64,000 bases of DNA. It comes from an uncultured Lachnospiraceae bacterium (GTDB taxonomy: Bacteria > Bacillota > Clostridia > Lachnospirales > Lachnospiraceae). The notes beneath the pieces were generated by a model that saw only the letters and a program-made list of their open reading frames with translations, made no database searches and was not told where the DNA came from. How positions within the stretch are numbered: the first letter of the stretch is position 1; each line of letters opens with the position of its first letter. Both the position numbers and the translations under genes were made by a program. Shown here one piece after another: positions 60,007 through 64,000 of the stretch. The DNA lies in contig CAJTMW010000007.1 in assembly GCA_910577275.1 (NCBI GenBank), positions 17,079-81,078 on the forward strand, read 5' to 3'.

Positions 60007-61017
60007 TTGATAAACAGCGAATACTTTGTCGATAAATCTGATATTATCAAAACAATAAATAAACGTATCCGAACCACCACAAAATATATCTGTATCACAA
60101 AGCCGCGCCGTTTTGGCAAAACCTCCGTACTGAATATGCTTGGAGCCTATTACAGGAACAATCTTCCTGAAAACGGAAATACTTATACAAATTACATCAG
60201 TTTGATAAAGGATACCCTCAGAGACGACATTTTGGATGCATATCCTGAATTAAGGAACAGAGATTTCCGCAAAATATCCGATATGCTTGCTGCCACAAAC
60301 GATGAATTTATATTTATCATTGATGAATGGGATTATATATTTAATCACAATTTGTATACAGAAAATCAGGCGGATTTTCTCGAATTTTTAAAAGATTTAC
60401 TCAAGGACAGACCCTATGTTGCGCTTGCCTACATGACAGGAGTTCTCCCCATCAAAAGGTACAGCACCGGCTCGGCATTAAACATGTTTAAAGAATATAC
60501 CATGCTGAACGACCCATCCTTTGAAAAATTTTTCGGATTTACCGAGGAGGAAGTGACGGCTTTATGTAAGCAGCAGTCCGCATTGACTCCGGATGATATC
60601 CGCGAATGGTATGACGGATATCTGACAAGAAACGGAAAACACATTTACAATCCAAACTCTGTTGTATGTGCGCTGGAGAACGGCGCATGCCAAAGCTATT
60701 GGACCACCACCGGAAAAATGGACGAGGTTTTATTTTTCCTGAAATATAATATTGACGAAGTAAAAGAAGATGTCATAAAGATGGTAAACCATATGCCTGT
60801 GCGGCTCGAAATCAAAAAGGAGTATACCGCCGGTCAGGGACGCCCCGTCAACCGAAAAGAAATTTATGCCACCATGATTATTTACGGCTTGCTGTCCTAT
60901 TATGATGGAGAAATCCGGATTCCCAACAAAGAACTCATGCTGGAATTTGAAAGCTTTTTGGAGTGCAATGCCGTCGCAATAAACTATGACTCCGCAAAAA
61001 AGAGCATCAATGTCTGA
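60007..61017 (+). pseudogene. Truncated AAA-ATPase-like protein
   Basis: Remnant of the AAA-ATPase-like plus PD-(D/E)XK family abundant in gut Clostridia. Present are the family opening NSEYFVDKSDII, Walker A KPRRFGKTSV (32-41), Walker B FIFIIDEWD (101-109) and the TGVLPIKRYSTGSALNMFKEYTM and YDGYLTRNGKHIYNP blocks. The segment after GAYY seems shortened, and the protein stops at residue 336 before the nuclease domain that normally follows. The only start codon is TTG without a clear ribosome binding site; the frame is open back to the lacI-family stop. Probably not a working gene. Confidence 0.6.
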
Positions 61018-61064
61018 TAGAAGAATCAGGTTAAACGAAAAGTAGTTCCCCGATAAATAATATC

Positions 61065-61102
61065 TATGCGGAAAATACAAAATCAAAAACATATTTTCCG
61101 CA
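61065..61102. terminator. Inverted repeat between convergent ATPase genes
   Basis: Perfect 12-bp arms ATGCGGAAAATA/TATTTTCCGCAT with a 14-base A-rich loop. It could terminate transcription from both sides, though neither strand has a long T-run after it. Confidence 0.5.
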
Positions 61103-61118
61103 TGGACATTCATTTCCT

Positions 61119-62159
61119 CTAAATTGTCCGGGATATTACAAATTCGGCAAATCTCGGCAAGGCAAAGGATATCTCTCCGTACTTGCCTGTATCCAGAACA
61201 CCCTTTCTTTTCATCCGCTCCCGGTACACGGAAAACAGCTCCGATTTCATCTGAAGGCGCTCTCTGATATTTTTAACCTTTGTCTCCCCGCTTACGGACA
61301 TTTCCAGCAATATTTCCCTGTCCTGTCCGGAAAGTTCCGACCAGATTTTTCCGTACACATATTCTTCAAGGTACTGGTCGTATTCCGGTAAAATTTCTTC
61401 TATTGTTTTTATGTCCCTGTTTTCCCAGTAAAGATAACCCAATACCTGAAATGCAAAAGGATATCCTTTGGTCAGCCCCGTCATTTCTTCCGCCTTTGCC
61501 CTGTCCATTCCAAAAATATCCATATAATTCTTCCGAACCGCGGTATAGTTCAGCGGCTCTAATATCATTTTAGGCGCTCCGTATAAAAATGTAAGAGAAT
61601 TTACATTCTGGAGGTCAGAAATATTGTCATATAATCCTGCCATCAACAAAAATATCGGATATTCCTGCCGTAGAAAAATCTGAAACGAACTGGCAAATAT
61701 CCTGATATACTCACAGTTCGTGACCTCGTCAACCGTAATCAGCAATCTTTTATTCTTTCTTTTTATCTCAGCCAGCATTAATTCAATTGCGCTTTCAATA
61801 TCGGTTACAGGAGTAGCATTTTCCAGAGATACTCCCAATCCCAGCACCGAAAAATCCAGTTTTGCCTGAACAAAATACCCATGCATTCCCGGCAGGCTGT
61901 ACAACTTTGCCGCCAGCCCTTTAAGCAGGTCTCTGGTCGGATTCAGTTCCACAACAATCCACCCCTCGCTTTCTTTCATTTGTCCCGCAATATTTGCCAT
62001 CATAACCGTTTTGCCCGAGCCTCGTACGCCTGTCAGCATATATATCTGATTTGACGGCTGCGGCGCGCTGAAATTTTCAATAATCTCATTGGTCTGAGAG
62101 ATACGGGATATATATTGAAGCGGTTTTTTTCCAAAAGATAAGGTAAATGGGTTATTCAT
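61119..62159 (-). CDS. Orc1/Cdc6-like AAA ATPase
   Basis: A 346-residue ATPase. Walker A GVRGSGKT (44-51), Walker B LLITVDEV (139-146), a sensor-like segment FLLMAGLYDNI near 180 and a C-terminal winged-helix-like region (about 275-346) are seen. This resembles the Orc1/Cdc6-type or STAND-like ATPases found singly in many Clostridia. The ATG at 62159 has GAGGAG before it; a start ten codons upstream lacks one. It has a perfect sigma-A promoter that overlaps three 29-bp repeats, and a 16-bp palindrome in the leader, so it appears tightly controlled. Role unknown. Confidence 0.75.
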   Translation of the reverse strand: MNNPFTLSFGKKPLQYISRISQTNEIIENFSAPQPSNQIYMLTGVRGSGKTVMMANIAGQMKESEGWIVVELNPTRDLLKGLAAKLYSLPGMHGYFVQAKLDFSVLGLGVSLENATPVTDIESAIELMLAEIKRKNKRLLITVDEVTNCEYIRIFASSFQIFLRQEYPIFLLMAGLYDNISDLQNVNSLTFLYGAPKMILEPLNYTAVRKNYMDIFGMDRAKAEEMTGLTKGYPFAFQVLGYLYWENRDIKTIEEILPEYDQYLEEYVYGKIWSELSGQDREILLEMSVSGETKVKNIRERLQMKSELFSVYRERMKRKGVLDTGKYGEISFALPRFAEFVISRTI

Positions 62160-62176
62160 GAATATTCTCCTCGCAT

Positions 62177-62192
62177 AAATTGTATACAATTT
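62177..62192. promoter_or_regulatory. Perfect 16-bp palindrome in the Orc1-like gene leader
   Basis: AAATTGTATACAATTT lies between the repeats and the ribosome binding site (GAGGAG). It is an operator or RNA hairpin candidate. Confidence 0.6.
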
Positions 62193-62279
62193 TATATAAC
62201 TTTTTACTTATTATATAAGTTTATATAACTCTTTATAACTTTGTATTTATTATATAACCTTTTATAACTTTGTGTCAAT
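62193..62279. repeat. Three imperfect 29-bp direct repeats
   Basis: Units start at 62193, 62222 and 62251, each with TATATAAC; units two and three match at 24 of 29 positions and share TTTATAACTTTGT. The exact 29-bp period places the units almost three helical turns apart. The promoter of the Orc1-like gene lies inside the array. Confidence 0.7.
62249..62278 (-). promoter_or_regulatory. Consensus promoter of the Orc1-like ATPase gene
   Basis: Minus strand TTGACA, 18 bp, TATAAT. The -35 is in the third repeat unit and the -10 spans the second/third junction. Confidence 0.75.
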
Positions 62280-62349
62280 TATCCTTCCATTGCAAAATTT
62301 TTTTATTTCCTGTAACCTTCCGCCTCCCCTTTTCATCTAATTGTTGTAA

Positions 62350-62370
62350 TATGAAAACGGCCGTTTCATA
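62350..62370 (+). promoter_or_regulatory. Near-perfect palindrome before the ECF sigma factor gene
   Basis: TATGAAAACG and CGTTTCATA arms (one base longer on the left) about 57-77 bases before the sigma factor start. TGTAAT and CATACG around it, 15 bp apart, could form an ECF-type promoter for autoregulation; this is tentative. Confidence 0.35.
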
Positions 62371-62427
62371 CGAAAAGCTCCGGAATTTTTTCGCGGAAAA
62401 TCTTCCGGGGCATGGAAGGATATCAAA

Positions 62428-62910
62428 ATGACAAAAGAAATATTTACGGCAGAGGTATTAAAGGTAGAAAAAAGCCTCTATCATATCGCCAAATCCATTT
62501 TGACAAATGATGAGGACTGTGCAGATGCAATGCAAAACGCGATTTTACATGCCTATGAAAAACTGCATACGCTCCGCAAAGAGGCTTATTTTAAAACCTG
62601 GCTTACCCGGATACTGATAAATGAATGCTATCAGATTATCCGGTCAAAAAAGCCGCTGGTTTCCTATGAGGATTATGTTGAAACACATACACAGATGCAG
62701 GAAGATACTGATTCGGATGTTTTCAGCGCAATAATGGGGCTGGAAAAAAATTACAGGATTCCTTTTGTCCTGTTCTATGTGGAGGGCTTTTCCGTAAAGG
62801 AAATCAGCCGTATGCTGGACATTTCCCAGGGGGCGGTGAAAACGCGGCTTTTCAGGGGACGGAATCTTGTAAAAGAAAATTTGACAGGAGGATATGGTAA
62901 TGAAAAATAA
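62428..62910 (+). CDS. ECF-type RNA polymerase sigma factor
   Basis: Sigma-70 family factor of 160 residues with only regions 2 and 4. Region 2 spans about 10-75 (DCADAMQNAILHAYEKLHTL, FKTWLTRILINECYQII). Region 4 spans about 105-155 (PFVLFYVEGFSVKEISRMLD and the recognition helix ISQGAVKTRLFRGRN). It directs polymerase to stress- or envelope-related promoters. The downstream gene overlaps by 11 bases and encodes the probable membrane anti-sigma factor. Candidate autoregulatory element upstream. Confidence 0.9.
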   Translation: MTKEIFTAEVLKVEKSLYHIAKSILTNDEDCADAMQNAILHAYEKLHTLRKEAYFKTWLTRILINECYQIIRSKKPLVSYEDYVETHTQMQEDTDSDVFSAIMGLEKNYRIPFVLFYVEGFSVKEISRMLDISQGAVKTRLFRGRNLVKENLTGGYGNEK

Positions 62911-63940
62911 CAAATGGAACCATGATTTCCCCGAAGTACCGGACCTTGTGCATCAGAAGGTGTTAAGTGCCCTTGCCGATTTGGAAAATCAGGAGGATAA
63001 AAAAATGAAAAATATAAAAACACAGACAATAAAAACACGAACCCTTATCATTTTAGCCGCGGCTCTGGTCATTCTCCTTGGAACAACCGCGGTGGCGGCG
63101 GAACTGTTCAAATGGAATGAAAAGGCAACGGACATTTTTGTTGCAGACCCCGGGCAGCAGGACAAACTGGTAATGGAGCAGGTTGCCCAGGAAAGCGACC
63201 AGTCCGTAACTGACAACGGCCTTACCATCACTGCCATTCAGACTATACAGGATTCCAACTGCTTCTACGCTCTGTTTGAAGTCACGGCACAGGACAACGG
63301 CCTTGTAATCGATGCCGACTGCGGCCTGTCCTATAAGATGGATTTTCCGGGAGCACAGGACCCCTTCGGCTACATGGGGTGGGGATTTATTGACAGCAGC
63401 AGACAGGAACCGGGAAACAGCAGATACTTTGAAATTTACGGAACTAAAAATGAGGAAAGTACGGAAGATTTGAATATGAACCTGAACTTTACCGCTTTGA
63501 CCGGCCCCGGCCAAAAGGCAGTGGAGGGGGAAGCCCTCATTGAAGGAAACTGGAATTTTTCCCTTACGGTTCATCCTGCAAAGCCTGTCCGTTTTGACTT
63601 AAACCGCAAATGCCAGATTAACGGCTGCGAAATATACGTGGAATCCGTGGAGCTGTCTCCCCTTACGGCAAAGCTTGTGTGCAGCGGAGCAGATATTAAA
63701 GCTCTGGAAATTAAAGAGGGAATTAATCTGGAGCAGGCCGATGTCCTATCCTCCACAATGCCCACCGGCGTAATGTATCAGGACGGTTCCTCTCTGGAGG
63801 AATCCTGTACGGGCCTTTGGGAGCGCTTTGACGAAGATGCAGAGTATGTGAAGGTTATACGTTTTGACCGGGTAATCGAACCGGAAAAGGTCAGCTCACT
63901 GCTGCTTGGAAGCAATAAGGATGAGATTGTATTACAGTAA
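62900..63940 (+). CDS. DUF4179-type membrane protein, probable anti-sigma factor
   Basis: A 346-residue single-pass protein. A short cytoplasmic N-terminus (about 1-46, NHDFPEVPDLVHQKVLSALADLE) would bind the sigma factor, a transmembrane helix spans about 48-67, and a large extracellular part (DUF4179-like, beginning NEKATDIFV) follows. The ATG at 62900 is preferred to one two codons upstream, because AGGAGG is then eight bases away. Overlaps the sigma factor gene, an arrangement typical of sigma/anti-sigma pairs in Clostridia. The signal sensed is unknown. The remaining 60 bases of the window show no gene. Confidence 0.8.
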   Translation: MKNNKWNHDFPEVPDLVHQKVLSALADLENQEDKKMKNIKTQTIKTRTLIILAAALVILLGTTAVAAELFKWNEKATDIFVADPGQQDKLVMEQVAQESDQSVTDNGLTITAIQTIQDSNCFYALFEVTAQDNGLVIDADCGLSYKMDFPGAQDPFGYMGWGFIDSSRQEPGNSRYFEIYGTKNEESTEDLNMNLNFTALTGPGQKAVEGEALIEGNWNFSLTVHPAKPVRFDLNRKCQINGCEIYVESVELSPLTAKLVCSGADIKALEIKEGINLEQADVLSSTMPTGVMYQDGSSLEESCTGLWERFDEDAEYVKVIRFDRVIEPEKVSSLLLGSNKDEIVLQ

Positions 63941-64000
63941 AATTCTGTCGGGGCCGGGAAGCGGTTTCACTATGGCAATCAGGAAAAGCAGCTGCGGAAT

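Overview
The window is 64 kb of a Gram-positive, endospore-forming anaerobe of the Clostridia, most likely a gut-type member of the Lachnospiraceae. The evidence is a complete eight-gene spoIIIA sporulation operon, the Firmicutes-style rimP-nusA-ylxR-ylxQ-infB-rbfA-nrnA-truB-ribF operon, lipoprotein-anchored sugar-binding proteins, AraC- and LacI-controlled sugar importers without their own ATPase, and AGGAGG-type ribosome binding sites. Genus and species cannot be fixed from the sequence alone. Nearly every gene lies on the minus strand, as expected on one replichore arm.

Layout, left to right: (1) 1-6.4 kb: xseA (cut by the window edge), nusB, an Asp23/Gls24 protein, a transglutaminase-like lipoprotein, prfC and deoB. 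(2) 5.6-11.2 kb: spoIIIAH to spoIIIAA, transcribed AA to AH, with a candidate sigma-E promoter. (3) 11.2-16.8 kb: an AraC regulator, a UroD-superfamily methyltransferase-like protein and an ABC sugar-type importer. The last two transcription units carry the same 22-bp box at the same distance from their -10 elements. (4) 16.9-19.5 kb: rpsO-pnp. (5) 19.6-24.5 kb: an accessory island with an AAA ATPase fused to a PD-(D/E)XK nuclease, an SH3-NlpC/P60 hydrolase with a WalR-like box, a PIN toxin-antitoxin pair and a deleted Rpn-family nuclease. (6) 24.5-34 kb: the nusA-infB operon, preceded by a promoter-proximal terminator that suggests attenuation. (7) 34-44.7 kb: CPBP protease, manC, tRNA-Trp, an LCP ligase, radA, an unknown gene, clpC with a GntR regulator, an SH3 membrane protein and a zinc-ribbon protein. 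(8) 44.7-48.3 kb: purE-purM-purN-purD. (9) 48.3-49 kb: a non-coding stretch with two related palindromic elements and a 10-bp tandem array. (10) 49-52.3 kb: an M29-type aminopeptidase, two small membrane proteins and pyrE. (11) 52.4-60 kb: a LacI-controlled operon of two class I aldolases, an ABC importer and an aldo/keto reductase. (12) 60-64 kb: a truncated AAA ATPase, an Orc1-like ATPase behind 29-bp repeats, and an ECF sigma factor with its DUF4179-type partner.

The core genes are ordinary. The most unusual material is the non-coding block at 48.4-49.0 kb, where two inverted copies of a repeat keep two conserved internal blocks while their outer and apical stems differ in sequence but remain paired. 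Next come the matched AraC promoters, the twin LacI operators with a nearby perfect 22-bp palindrome, the rimP leader terminator, and the repeat-flanked Orc1-like ATPase. No insertion sequence, prophage, CRISPR array or rRNA was seen.
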